Position numbers and translations under genes: made by a program. A stretch of 64,000 nucleotides of DNA from assembly GCA_036488875.1 (NCBI GenBank), contig DASXGW010000012.1, forward strand, positions 1-64,000. Direction: 5' to 3'. The notes beneath the pieces were generated by a model that made no database searches, had not been told where the DNA came from, and was given only the letters and a program-made list of their open reading frames with translations. Of the stretch, positions 35,889-44,628 are shown piece after piece (position 1 is the stretch's first letter; every line of letters starts with the position of its first letter). This DNA comes from Candidatus Baltobacteraceae bacterium (GTDB lineage: Bacteria > Vulcanimicrobiota > Vulcanimicrobiia > Vulcanimicrobiales > Vulcanimicrobiaceae).

Positions 35889-37686
35889 GATATCCCGCCT
35901 TAATCGACGCCTGCCCCGGCGTTTCCTGGCTGAAGACGTCGAGGCGCTGCAGGAGCGGCTCCCGGGCCGCGGCCGCGCGCGCGGCCTCCAGGTCGAACCT
36001 ATATATCAACAGCGGGTTCTTTGCGACCAGCGCGCACGGACGTTCGATCATCGTCTCGCCGGGCACGATCGGTTTGAGAAGCGGCGTAACGTCGAACTCT
36101 CGCGTAACGCGCACGGGTCCCTCGTCATACGCCATAATCTCGACGCCTTCACGACGCGCGGGCAGCGATTGCACGCTTACGACGCTGCCCCGAACGTCGA
36201 TCGTTTCCGGTGAGAACAGCGAATAGCCGAGCGATGCCTTGACGAAGCGCTCCGCAAAAGGATCGTTCGCGAACGAGGCGGCGCCGTAGGAATTGAAATA
36301 GAGCCGGCAGCTGCCGTCGCGCGCGAGTTTGACCGCCGGCACGATCGCAAGCGTATCGAACAGCCGCGACAGGCGATTTGCGGCGTTCGCCGGATGCGGA
36401 CGGCGCGCCGCGGAAATCGCGTCGGTGCTCACGTGCGCGAAGAAGACGCACGTACACGCGATGACGGCGGCTTGCGCCGCCGCGCGCCACCAGGTCGACC
36501 ACGCGCCGTTGCGCGGCCGGTACGCAACGAACGCGAGCACGATGCTCGCCACCAGCACGACGCCCTGAAGCGATGTCGTCGAACCGGCGCACGCCAGGGC
36601 GTGGGTTCGCGGCGCGATGCCGATGCTCACGAGAAAGTACTCGTCGGATCCTTCGAGACAGAACTGCGTCAATACGCCGGCAAGCGAAAGGACGACGCCG
36701 AGCAAGCTCACCAACCCGTCGTTTGCAATCGCCGCGTACAACACGATCGGTCCCGCGACCCAAAGGTAAAACGGCGGATGCCCGCCCGGATTCAGAAAAA
36801 CGATCGCCATCGCGGAGAACATCGCTTTACGCGCGACCGTAACCGGCGTGGGAGCGGTTTTCAGCGCGGCCGCGGCCAGCGCAAGCGTCACTGCAACGGC
36901 GGTCAACTGTTCGATGCGCGTCGATAACCACGCTTGCGGCGGCAACAACGACCAAACGGAGGTCGTAAAGACGCCCAGCCCGGGTCCGAAACTGTTGAAC
37001 GTGTAGGAGTGGACGACGTAATCGAACCGTCCCCAGAACACCGGTGCGAGCGTGACGACCGCCGTCACCGCAAAGACCGCAATCGATCGAAGGGCCGCGC
37101 GCGGCGACGCGCCGCGGAATGCCGAGGCGAACAGCAGCGGCACGAACGCCGCCGGATAGAACTTCGTTCCCGCTCCCAAACCGAGCGCGACGGCGGCAAG
37201 ATCGTATCTGCCGAACGCCGTTAACGCGATGCCCGCGACCGCTCCGAGGTTCGGCAGCGCGTCCCACTGGCCGTGGAACACCGTCGTGAAAACGACGGCG
37301 GGGTCGGCCAAATAGCGCAGCGCCCAATAATACCGGTACGCCGGATCGCCCGCGCAGCGGGCGACGATCGCGGCCGTTCCCAGATCGGCAAACCAACTCG
37401 GCATCTTCAATAGGAAGAGGCGCGTGCGATACGCCGTCGCTAATGCCGGATGGATGAGCACCGGAACCTGCGAAAGCAGCACGGCCAACAACGACAACGA
37501 TCCGAACGACCAGTTTCCGGCCAGCGGCGTGTGCGCGAAGAACACGTAGTCGGCAAGCGTCAAAAACACGCCGGTATCGAAGAGATGCCCGGTGAACGGC
37601 ATGAAGCAGAGCTCGGCCAGGAGCAGCAGCACGATCGCCGCGCCGCACACGCGGCCGGCGAAAAACCGCTCTACGGAAGCACCCAC
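35881..37686 (-). CDS. GT-C membrane glycosyltransferase (GT87/mannosyltransferase-like)
   Basis: The 601-residue protein has about ten membrane segments, from FAGRVCGAAIVLLLLAEL onward, and a hydrophilic C-terminal region of about 170 residues. FHGQWDALPNLGAVAGIAL and GLGAGTKFYPAAFVPLLF resemble the DUF2029/GT87 and PIG-M-like segments of polyprenyl-phosphate-mannose-dependent transferases. The early loop GHLFDTGVFLTLADYVFF holds an Asp where GT-C enzymes have their catalytic acid. It overlaps the downstream GT2 and upstream CTGCSWG-protein genes, so all are one operon. Confidence 0.72.
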   Translation of the reverse strand: MGASVERFFAGRVCGAAIVLLLLAELCFMPFTGHLFDTGVFLTLADYVFFAHTPLAGNWSFGSLSLLAVLLSQVPVLIHPALATAYRTRLFLLKMPSWFADLGTAAIVARCAGDPAYRYYWALRYLADPAVVFTTVFHGQWDALPNLGAVAGIALTAFGRYDLAAVALGLGAGTKFYPAAFVPLLFASAFRGASPRAALRSIAVFAVTAVVTLAPVFWGRFDYVVHSYTFNSFGPGLGVFTTSVWSLLPPQAWLSTRIEQLTAVAVTLALAAAALKTAPTPVTVARKAMFSAMAIVFLNPGGHPPFYLWVAGPIVLYAAIANDGLVSLLGVVLSLAGVLTQFCLEGSDEYFLVSIGIAPRTHALACAGSTTSLQGVVLVASIVLAFVAYRPRNGAWSTWWRAAAQAAVIACTCVFFAHVSTDAISAARRPHPANAANRLSRLFDTLAIVPAVKLARDGSCRLYFNSYGAASFANDPFAERFVKASLGYSLFSPETIDVRGSVVSVQSLPARREGVEIMAYDEGPVRVTREFDVTPLLKPIVPGETMIERPCALVAKNPLLIYRFDLEAARAAAAREPLLQRLDVFSQETPGQASIKAGYHA

Positions 37687-38435
37687 CCGTTATCCGCGAG
37701 TTTCGCGCGTCCGGCAACGCGTATGTTGCCCCAGCTGCAGCCGGTACACGTCAACGGTTTTTCGAGCTGCACGCCCGTGAACTGCGCAAACGTGAGATTG
37801 GAACCGTGCCATTCACCGCCGCCCATCATCGCGCCGGTGAAATCGACGCTTTGCAGATTCATTCCCTGTCCGACGAAGTTGCCGCCCGTGCGCAGATCGG
37901 TACGGGTGAGATCGACTCCGCCCGAATCGTAGCTCGATCGCAGCGCGAGAATGAGCCAGATAAACAGCGAGGAGCGGCGCACCTCGGCTGCCGTACCGGG
38001 GTCGCCATCGACGCGCGAGGCGATGTTGATCAGACGCAGGTCGTGGATAGCGTTCCCTTCGTCGAAAGACGAGAGATCTTCGGCAACGGCGTTGACGAGC
38101 GGGCGCGGAAGATCGCGCGATACCAGCACGTTGACCAGCCGCGAGCCCATGATCGGCGTAAACGGCCCGACGACGAAGTCCTGATGCAGCGGCGTCCAAT
38201 GCGCGGCATCCGGACGAGCCTCGAATGCCGAAAGATCGGCGAGGGCCGCAGGATGGGGCGACGGGCTGGGCGTGGTCTTCGCGTCGACGATCGTCGTCGT
38301 GACGTGGGATGCCGTGAGGCCGTTGACGATCACGAGGGCGCAAAACGCGCCAACGATGAACAACGCGCAAAGGCCTAATACGACCGCTCCAAAATCCCAA
38401 ACCTTGGATTTCGAAGTGTCCTGCAGGTCAGGCAT
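37671..38435 (-). CDS. Membrane-anchored protein with a CTGCSWG C-terminal motif (pentapeptide-like), type 1
   Basis: ATG 38435 is chosen because GGGGAAGGG stands just upstream; a TTG at 38459 would add 8 residues. The 254-residue protein has one N-terminal membrane helix (VVLGLCALFIVGAFCALVIV) and a Pro/Ser-rich linker. A helical domain follows (LADLSAFEARPDAAHW to about 170), then a short stack resembling pentapeptide repeats (VDLTRTDLR, NLQSVDFTGAMM, NLTFAQFTG). It ends with LTCTGCSWGNIRV. A second protein at 50647-51333 shares this plan. It leads the operon of GT87, GT2, GT4 and two large membrane proteins, suggesting an assembly or scaffold role. Function unknown. Confidence 0.72.
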   Translation of the reverse strand: MPDLQDTSKSKVWDFGAVVLGLCALFIVGAFCALVIVNGLTASHVTTTIVDAKTTPSPSPHPAALADLSAFEARPDAAHWTPLHQDFVVGPFTPIMGSRLVNVLVSRDLPRPLVNAVAEDLSSFDEGNAIHDLRLINIASRVDGDPGTAAEVRRSSLFIWLILALRSSYDSGGVDLTRTDLRTGGNFVGQGMNLQSVDFTGAMMGGGEWHGSNLTFAQFTGVQLEKPLTCTGCSWGNIRVAGRAKLADNGWVLP

Positions 38436-38468
38436 CCCTTCCCCTACGCCAGGAGTCAATTGGATGCC
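38431..38468. promoter_or_regulatory. Inverted repeat in the divergent gap before rfbF
   Basis: GGCATCC (38431-38437, including the start codon of the minus-strand gene) and GGATGCC (38462-38468) are exact inverted 7-base arms, 24 bases apart. They sit in the 67-base divergent promoter region, so a shared operator is possible. A TATAAG at 38471 could be a -10 element but lacks a good -35. Confidence 0.28.
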
Positions 38469-38502
38469 TTTATAAGCTCTTTCCCGCTATGGAGTTTACG
38501 CG

Positions 38503-39273
38503 TTGAAGGCCGTTATTTTGGCCGGCGGTCTCGGCACACGGATCAGCGAGGAAACCCTCGTGCGACCAAAACCGATGATCGAGATCGGCGGCCGGCCGAT
38601 TCTTTGGCACATCATGAAGACGTATTCCGCGCACGGCGTGCACGAATTCATCGTCTGCTGCGGCTATAAGGGCTACATGATCAAAGAATACTTCGCAAAC
38701 TACTCGCTCCACTCGTCCGACATCACGATCGATTTGGCGAAGAACGCTCTGCGAGTGCATCAGTCGAACGTCGAGCCTTGGAGCGTTACGCTGGTGGATA
38801 CCGGCGACGCCACGCAAACCGGCGGCCGCCTCAAGCGCGTAGCCGAATACCTCGACGGGCAGGACTTCTGCTTTACGTACGGCGACGGCCTCAGCGACGT
38901 CAACGTAGCCGATCTCATCGCTTTTCATCAACGTCACGGCACGCTCGCTACCGTCACCGCGGTGCAGCCGCCCGGACGATTCGGTCAGCTCAAACTCGAC
39001 CAGCAAAAGATTACGTCGTTCAACGAGAAGCCGCAGGGCGACGGCGCTTGGGTCAACGGCGGGTACTTCGTGCTTTCACCCAAAGTGCTCGACTATATTA
39101 GCGGAGACGATGCTTCCTGGGAGCGCGAGCCGGTCGAGCGGCTCGCCGCCGAAGGCAACCTTTCTGCGTTCGTGCATCGCGGCTTTTGGCAGCCGATGGA
39201 TACGCTGCGCGACAAAATCGCGCTCGAAGAGATGTGGAATGCGAACAAAGCGCCGTGGAAGGTTTGGGATTGA
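38503..39273 (+). CDS. rfbF: Glucose-1-phosphate cytidylyltransferase
   Basis: The 256-residue protein starts at TTG 38503 with GGAG 9 bases upstream. It has the nucleotidyltransferase signature KAVILAGGLGTRISEETLVRPKPMIEIG-like (split here as KAVILAGGLGTRI and RPKPMIEIGGRPILWHI). CTP-specific family features are FIVCCGYKGYMIKEYFANY, LVDTGDATQTGGRLKRV, FTYGDGLSDVN and FNEKPQGDGAWVNGGYFVL. It makes CDP-glucose from CTP and glucose-1-phosphate. The next gene, overlapping by 4 bases, is CDP-glucose 4,6-dehydratase, confirming the pathway. Confidence 0.95.
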   Translation: MKAVILAGGLGTRISEETLVRPKPMIEIGGRPILWHIMKTYSAHGVHEFIVCCGYKGYMIKEYFANYSLHSSDITIDLAKNALRVHQSNVEPWSVTLVDTGDATQTGGRLKRVAEYLDGQDFCFTYGDGLSDVNVADLIAFHQRHGTLATVTAVQPPGRFGQLKLDQQKITSFNEKPQGDGAWVNGGYFVLSPKVLDYISGDDASWEREPVERLAAEGNLSAFVHRGFWQPMDTLRDKIALEEMWNANKAPWKVWD

Positions 39274-40337
39274 ATCCGAACTTTTGGCGCGGCAAGCGCG
39301 TTTTCGTCACCGGCAGCACCGGCTTCAAAGGCGCGTGGCTCTGCTATTGGCTTCACAGCGCGGGCGCCGACGTTCGCGGCTTCGCGCTCGCGCCGGAAGG
39401 AAACCCGAACCTCTATAAAGCGCTTGCCCTAGAAGAACTCGTCGCGAACGACATCGACGACGTCCGCGATCGCGAAGCCGTCGGCAAAGCCCTACTGGCC
39501 TCGCGCTGTGACGTCGTTTTCCATTTGGCCGCACAGCCGCTCGTGCGCGCGTCTTACGACGACCCGTTATACACCTACTCCGTGAACGTGATGGGCACCG
39601 CGAACGTGCTGGAGGCGGCCCGGCACAACGATGCGCTGCGCGCGATCGTTTGCGTCACCACCGACAAATGCTACGAGAATCGCGAATGGGTGTGGCCGTA
39701 CCGCGAGTCCGACGCGCTGGGAGGTCGCGATCCCTACTCGAGCAGTAAAGCCTGCGCCGAAATCGTCGCTTCGGCTTACTCGAGAAGCTTCTTCTCGGGC
39801 GATTCCAGTCCGGGACTCGCGACCGCGCGCGGCGGAAACGTTATCGGCGGCGGCGATTGGTCGGTAGACCGGATCGTTCCCGATATGGTGCGCGCGTTTC
39901 GTTCCGGCGTTCCGGCCGAAATCCGCAATCCGGATGCGGTGCGGCCCTGGCAGTTCGTGCTCGACGCGCTCGACGGCTATCTCACGCTCGCGGAACGTCT
40001 TTACGAACGTCCGCGCGAGTATTCGCAAGCGTGGAACTTCGGCCCCACGTCGGAGTATCGCGTCGGCACGATTGCCGATCGTTTCCGCGACGCCTGGGGT
40101 AACGGTGCGCGTTGGGTTGCGGTCTCGCGCGAGGATTTTCGTAAAGAAGCCGCACTGCTCAAACTCGACAGCTCGAAGGCGCGCAGCCGTTTAGGTTGGA
40201 CGGATCGTTTCGCGACCCCCGAGGCGATCGAGGAACTCGCAGGCTGGTATACCGGGTATTACGGCGGCACCGGGGCACGCGAGCTCACGCAACGCGCCAT
40301 CGACCGCTTCGCGGCACTGGCGACGGAACGCCGGTGA
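39270..40337 (+). CDS. rfbG: CDP-glucose 4,6-dehydratase
   Basis: The start is TTG 39270, overlapping the rfbF stop (TTGA) with GGAAGG upstream; the frame remains open further upstream but inside rfbF. The 355-residue protein has RVFVTGSTGFKGAWLCYWL (NAD-binding Rossmann), FHLAAQPLVRASYDDP, VTTDKCYENREW, and catalytic DPYSSSKACAE. ARGGNVIGGGDWSVDRIVPD follows; that motif is specific to this enzyme. It converts CDP-glucose to CDP-4-keto-6-deoxyglucose, the common precursor of CDP-linked dideoxy and branched sugars. The following C-methyltransferase probably uses its product. Confidence 0.95.
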   Translation: MNPNFWRGKRVFVTGSTGFKGAWLCYWLHSAGADVRGFALAPEGNPNLYKALALEELVANDIDDVRDREAVGKALLASRCDVVFHLAAQPLVRASYDDPLYTYSVNVMGTANVLEAARHNDALRAIVCVTTDKCYENREWVWPYRESDALGGRDPYSSSKACAEIVASAYSRSFFSGDSSPGLATARGGNVIGGGDWSVDRIVPDMVRAFRSGVPAEIRNPDAVRPWQFVLDALDGYLTLAERLYERPREYSQAWNFGPTSEYRVGTIADRFRDAWGNGARWVAVSREDFRKEAALLKLDSSKARSRLGWTDRFATPEAIEELAGWYTGYYGGTGARELTQRAIDRFAALATERR

Positions 40338-41563
40338 TCGCGCCCGTCTGCCGCTTCTGCGCGAGTTCGCTCGATCAAGTCTTCGTGGATCTGGGCATGT
40401 CGCCGCCTTCGAACGCACTGCTCACGGCAGAGCGCCTCACGCAGATGGAGCGCTTTTATCCCCTCAAAGCGTTCGTATGCTCCAACTGCTTTTTAGTGCA
40501 GCTCGAAGAGTTCGAATCGCCGCAAGAGATCTTTTCGGACTACGCCTATTTCTCGTCGTATTCGACGACGTGGCTGGAACACTGCAAGCGCTACGCAAAC
40601 GAAGCGACCGACGAGCTGCGCCTCGGCGCCGGGCACCGGGTCGTCGAGATAGCCAGTAACGACGGTTATCTGCTGCAGTATTTCGTCGAACGCGGCGTGC
40701 CGGTCTTAGGCGTCGAGCCCGCCGCCAACGTCGCCGCGACCGCAGTAGCCAAGGGCATTCCAACCGAGGTCGACTTCTTCGGCACGCAGACCGCGCGACG
40801 ATTATCAGCTTCGCACGGCTCCGCCAACCTCGTCGCCGCCAATAACGTTCTCGCGCACGTACCCGACGTCAACGACTTCGTCGAAGGCGTGAGGATTCTC
40901 TTAGCCCCCGGCGGACGCGCGACGTTCGAGTTTCCGCATTTGCTGCGGCTGATGGAGTTCAACCAGTTCGATACGATCTATCACGAGCACTTCTCGTACC
41001 TCTCCGCGCTTACGGCGTCGCAAATCTTTCGAAAGCACGCATTGAAGATCGTTCGCGTGCAGCACCTGCCCACGCACGGCGGTTCGCTGCGCGTGTGGGT
41101 AGCGCACGAGGCCGAGGGAATCGAACCGGAATCGAGCGTCGATGACGTGCTTCGTGAGGAACGTGCGGGCGGACTCGATCGTCTCGAAACGTACCAAAGG
41201 TTCCCCGAGCGCGTCGAGTTCGTCAAGCGCCGGCTTCTCGAGTTTCTCATCCAAGCCCGCGACGACGGCAAGCGCGTGGCCGCGTACGGGGCGGCCGCCA
41301 AAGGCACGACGCTCTTCAACTACTGTGGGATCGGTACGGACCTCGTCGATTTCGTCGTCGACCGCAATCCGCACAAGCAGAACAAATTCATGCCGGGATG
41401 CCACGTTCCCATCTACGACGTCGAGCGCGTGAAGCAGACGCGGCCGGACTTTCTTTTGGTCTTGCCGTGGAACTTGCGCGAAGAGATCGCCGGGCAGATG
41501 GCCCACATTCGCAAGTGGGGCGGAAAGTTCGTCGTGCCGATTCCTGCGATCGAGGTCTTCTAA
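40334..41563 (+). CDS. NDP-sugar C-methyltransferase (class I SAM-dependent, zinc-binding N-terminus)
   Basis: GTG 40334 overlaps the rfbG stop (GTGA) and gives 409 residues. The N-terminus has CRFCASSL and VCSNCFLVQL, the zinc-binding Cys pairs of the NDP-hexose C-methyltransferase family. The SAM domain has VVEIASNDGYLLQYF. The C-terminal Rossmann-like domain has VAAYGAAAKGTTLFNYCGIG, VDFVVDRNPHKQNKFMPG and PDFLLVLPWNLREEI. Relatives such as TylC3 and MtmC-type enzymes add a methyl group to C-3 of a 4-keto-6-deoxy sugar. With rfbF and rfbG the likely substrate is CDP-4-keto-6-deoxyglucose, giving a branched sugar. Position of methylation is inferred. Confidence 0.87.
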   Translation: MIAPVCRFCASSLDQVFVDLGMSPPSNALLTAERLTQMERFYPLKAFVCSNCFLVQLEEFESPQEIFSDYAYFSSYSTTWLEHCKRYANEATDELRLGAGHRVVEIASNDGYLLQYFVERGVPVLGVEPAANVAATAVAKGIPTEVDFFGTQTARRLSASHGSANLVAANNVLAHVPDVNDFVEGVRILLAPGGRATFEFPHLLRLMEFNQFDTIYHEHFSYLSALTASQIFRKHALKIVRVQHLPTHGGSLRVWVAHEAEGIEPESSVDDVLREERAGGLDRLETYQRFPERVEFVKRRLLEFLIQARDDGKRVAAYGAAAKGTTLFNYCGIGTDLVDFVVDRNPHKQNKFMPGCHVPIYDVERVKQTRPDFLLVLPWNLREEIAGQMAHIRKWGGKFVVPIPAIEVF

Positions 41564-42718
41564 CTAGACGTAGAGCTCCACGTCGACGCCGGCTTTAGCC
41601 ACCAAGTCGCGGCATTCGCCGGCGTAATTTGGATTCATGAGTAAAGCGCGCGTAACGCCTCTTGAAGGCAGTTGCTCGTAGGACACGATCGGATGGCCGG
41701 TCTTGGGAATGAACGCACCGACCTTGTTGGGATTGATGTCTACGACACAATCGACGAGTTTTCGCTCCGGATCGATAAGGTTTGCAAGCGTTACGCCTTT
41801 CGCTCCGGCGCCCCATAAGGCCAGTTTCGATCCGGCGGCCAACGATCGGATGCGCTGCTCCACTTCACCGAGCAGCCGCGGCTCTTCACGCTGGTAATCT
41901 ACGGCCAGGCGGGCAACGGCGCCGCCGCTCGCGCTGCGCTTGCCTTCGCTCGCGCCGAGAGTCGCCTCCAGCAACAAATATTGTCCGTTAAATAGGTGGC
42001 CGACGCGATCGACGTTAAAGCCGTTGAGCTCGAAGGCCGTCGCCAGCGAATCCGCCGAGAATAGGCTGCAGTGCTCGTAGAAAAAATCCCAGACGACGCC
42101 GTTGCGCAGGATCCACTCCACGCAGGGCGTTTCAAAAAATACGCGCGGCTCCGCGGCGGATTTCAACGCTCTGCGTACGCCGTCCAAAAGCTGCATCGGC
42201 TCCGCGACGTGCTCGATGACGTGCCTGCAAAGAACCACGTCGGCCGGGTATTCCGATTCCGATTCTCCGTAATAGCGGCGCTCGAATCGCAGCCTACCGT
42301 CGAGATCGGCATCGGGTCCTTGGTAGCTCGGATCGAAACCGATTCCCGTGTTTCCGTAAGCCGGATCGGCGACGAGCTGCCGGATGAAGGCGCCGCTTCC
42401 GCAACCGACCTCGACGACGCGGCAGCCCTTAACCTTGCGGTCTTCGACGATATGGCGTACCAGTTCACCCACGTAGCCGCTAACGACGCCCGAACAGAGT
42501 TGGTTATTATCGTAGGTGGGGCCGTACGGCGCCTTTTTCGGATCGAAGGCGGCGTTGAAGACGAAGCCGCAGTCGCGGCAAACGAACATGCGCAAGTCGC
42601 CTAGAACGACGGCCTTCGCGGAACGCTCGTCGCGAAGCACCTCGTTCTGGCCGGCCGGTACGCCGAGTCGTTCGAGGAAGGGAAGGGTGTGGGCCGACCC
42701 ACACACTTTACAGTTCAT
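41564..42718 (-). CDS. Class I SAM-dependent methyltransferase, sugar C-methyltransferase family
   Basis: The 384-residue protein has the same three-part layout as its plus-strand neighbour. It has zinc Cys pairs (CKVCGSAHTLPF and FVCRDCGFVFN), a SAM site (VVEVGCGSGAFIRQL), and a C-terminal Rossmann-like part (LALWGAGAKGVTLANLIDP, VVDINPNKVGAFIP, HPIVSYEQL). It ends directly against the stop of the convergent C-methyltransferase gene. Its start overlaps the CmcI-like gene stop (ATGA). The sequences of the two methyltransferases are clearly divergent, so they probably act on different sugars or positions. It may methylate carbon or oxygen. Confidence 0.82.
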   Translation of the reverse strand: MNCKVCGSAHTLPFLERLGVPAGQNEVLRDERSAKAVVLGDLRMFVCRDCGFVFNAAFDPKKAPYGPTYDNNQLCSGVVSGYVGELVRHIVEDRKVKGCRVVEVGCGSGAFIRQLVADPAYGNTGIGFDPSYQGPDADLDGRLRFERRYYGESESEYPADVVLCRHVIEHVAEPMQLLDGVRRALKSAAEPRVFFETPCVEWILRNGVVWDFFYEHCSLFSADSLATAFELNGFNVDRVGHLFNGQYLLLEATLGASEGKRSASGGAVARLAVDYQREEPRLLGEVEQRIRSLAAGSKLALWGAGAKGVTLANLIDPERKLVDCVVDINPNKVGAFIPKTGHPIVSYEQLPSRGVTRALLMNPNYAGECRDLVAKAGVDVELYV

Positions 42719-43446
42719 TGCGTGCGGATGAGATAGCCGCGCGGCGCGACCGAAATAAGAAGCTTTCGGTCGTACGACGCGTCGATGGCGAAGTGCTTAT
42801 TCTCGGCGAGGAAGCTGTCGACCGCCGTCATCGGACTATCCCCGGGACCCCACGGACGCCCAAACGACAGTTCTTGCGGAAGCCGCTCTACGACGGTATC
42901 CATTACGGAGAGATAGCATCCCGGTGTGACCAGCTGCGCATAAGCTTCCAACTCGGCGGTCACGTGAGCGGCCGAGTGATTCGAATCGAGAATCACCATG
43001 ATGCGCCGAGCACCCTGCGTTCGTTTCTTCACTTCAGCGACGACCGTTGGATCGACGGACGATCCTTGGATCATCTCGATACGCGAGAAGAGGGGGTGCC
43101 GTTCTATGGCGGTACGGTTGTGCTCGCGGATGTCGATGTCGATACCGATCACCTTGCCTTCGCCGAGCAGCTGCAGCATCGAAGCCGAAAAAACGATCGA
43201 GCCGCCGCGGGCAATCCCGGTCTCCACGATCAGATCCGGTTTCGTCTTCCAGATAATTTCTTGAAGGGCCAGCACGTCTTGAGGATATTGAATGATCGGC
43301 AGTCCGAGCCACGTAAAATTGTAGGAGTAATTGAAGCGAATCGTTTGCTCGAAAAACTGCTGGGCGACACTCTTGAGAGCCGGATCTTCGGACATAGCGT
43401 GGATGGTGGCTTCGTCACCGGGCGTCGCTTCGGTTCGGTTCGTCAC
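42715..43446 (-). CDS. CmcI/RmO-MT family sugar O-methyltransferase (cephalosporin hydroxylase-like)
   Basis: The 243-residue protein belongs to the family annotated as cephalosporin hydroxylase or rhamnosyl O-methyltransferase. It shows FNYSYNFTWLGLPIIQYPQD, SAM-binding LIVETGIARGGSIVFSASML, KVIGIDIDIREHNRTAI, and the metal-binding MVILDSNHSAAHVTAEL. Despite the historical name, members in glycan clusters mostly O-methylate sugars. The gene starts at GTG 43446 between a GT2 gene and a second methyltransferase, on an inverted three-gene block. It may cap or decorate the deoxysugars made nearby. Confidence 0.88.
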   Translation of the reverse strand: MTNRTEATPGDEATIHAMSEDPALKSVAQQFFEQTIRFNYSYNFTWLGLPIIQYPQDVLALQEIIWKTKPDLIVETGIARGGSIVFSASMLQLLGEGKVIGIDIDIREHNRTAIERHPLFSRIEMIQGSSVDPTVVAEVKKRTQGARRIMVILDSNHSAAHVTAELEAYAQLVTPGCYLSVMDTVVERLPQELSFGRPWGPGDSPMTAVDSFLAENKHFAIDASYDRKLLISVAPRGYLIRTQ

Positions 43447-43463
43447 GGTATGGCCTCTGGTTT

Positions 43464-44543
43464 CTATCGACTGGCGTGCGGCTCGGCTCTTTCGAGCGGG
43501 GCCGAAGCCTCTCCTGGACCCAGATCGACTCCGTGCTTGCGCGCCGCCATACGCGATTTCCGCGCAACAACGCTGCGGCGTAAGGCTTCCAGAGGCCGCA
43601 TCGTCGCCAGCAGCGGCGGACAGACGGCGCCCGCGGCGGACACCAAAGACAAAAAGCGCGATAGGTTGGTCCTGGGATATCGCTGGTGATAGTAGCGCAG
43701 CGTCTCGGCGGCACGCACCGGTTGCGCGCGCAGCAGTTCTTTGACCGCGACTTGCATCGCGCGCTTGTGACGCATCCCGGCGAGCTCGGACTCGACGATC
43801 GCCTTCGTCGGCTGGTCGAGCGTGGGCAGCGCGAGAAGGCGCTGCGTCATATCTTCGAACTGATCGACGATCGCGGCGCTGGTGAACTCCCCGCCGGCCG
43901 CCGAGTGCCGGCTAAAAACGCCCGAAGGTTTCCGGAAGACGACGTACGGATATTGAGCGGCAACGCGCAGCGTATACTCGAGGTCGACGACGTTGCCGAG
44001 CGCGGGATCGAACTCTCCGGCTTCTTCGAGGACCTGCCGGCGAAACAATACGGTCGTCCAGGACGGATGAAATCCTTGCAACATGTGCGTCAATCCGTCC
44101 GGTGTCACGTAACACCCGTCGCGGGGCCAAAACGCCTGCGGCGCAAACAACAGCGCGCCGTTATCGAACACCTCGAGCGTTCCGCCCGCAGCGAATCGCG
44201 CGTCCGGGAAACGCTCCAGCCACGAAACGGCCTCGGAAATGAAGTCGGGAAAGATCACGTCGTCGTCGGAGAGCATATGGAAGAAAGGCGTGGCGACGTC
44301 GCGCAGCGCGAACAAGAAGTTATTTGCCGCTCCGACGTTGCTCGCTCGACGATGATAGCGAATTCTTCGATCGTCGCGCGCGAGCGTCTCGACGACCGCC
44401 TGCGTTTCGTCGGTAGAGGCGTTGTCGTACACGGCGATCACGACGTTCTCGTACGATTGAGCTTGAACGCTGCGAATCGCCCGCGTTACCAGCGCGGCGC
44501 GGTTATAGGTCGCAATTACCGTGGTAACGGCGGGGTCGCCCAT
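43464..44543 (-). CDS. Glycosyltransferase family 2
   Basis: The upstream extension of the open frame is discarded: ATG 44543 yields the classical GT2 start VTTVIATYNRAALVTRAIRSV within a 359-residue protein. Further motifs are VIAVYDNASTDETQAV, FFHMLSDDDVIFPDF (the Asp-rich metal site), and FHPSWTTVLFRRQVLEEAGEFDPALG. LGNVVDLEYTLRV is the acceptor-side region. The C-terminal tail (about 280-359) is basic and helical. It faces the RfbC-like gene across an 85-base divergent region and is first in the operon with the CmcI-like and methyltransferase genes. Confidence 0.87.
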   Translation of the reverse strand: MGDPAVTTVIATYNRAALVTRAIRSVQAQSYENVVIAVYDNASTDETQAVVETLARDDRRIRYHRRASNVGAANNFLFALRDVATPFFHMLSDDDVIFPDFISEAVSWLERFPDARFAAGGTLEVFDNGALLFAPQAFWPRDGCYVTPDGLTHMLQGFHPSWTTVLFRRQVLEEAGEFDPALGNVVDLEYTLRVAAQYPYVVFRKPSGVFSRHSAAGGEFTSAAIVDQFEDMTQRLLALPTLDQPTKAIVESELAGMRHKRAMQVAVKELLRAQPVRAAETLRYYHQRYPRTNLSRFLSLVSAAGAVCPPLLATMRPLEALRRSVVARKSRMAARKHGVDLGPGEASAPLERAEPHASR

Positions 44544-44560
44544 GAGTCTCACGCTTTTCG

Positions 44561-44574
44561 ACGACCTCGGTCGT
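44561..44574. promoter_or_regulatory. Perfect inverted repeat in the divergent GT2/RfbC-like region
   Basis: ACGACC-TC-GGTCGT forms a 6-bp dyad between two divergent genes, a plausible transcription-factor site. No clear core promoter was found. Confidence 0.28.
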
Positions 44575-44628
44575 ACTCCGGTTCGCTTTGAGGAGGCCGC
44601 ACACCAGCATTCGAGAAACCGACGGAAG

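Noticed and set aside
41564-42718. Second methyltransferase as an inverted duplicate of the one at 40334
   Set aside because: The domain plan is the same, but the sequences are clearly divergent throughout, so a recent local inversion-duplication is not supported.
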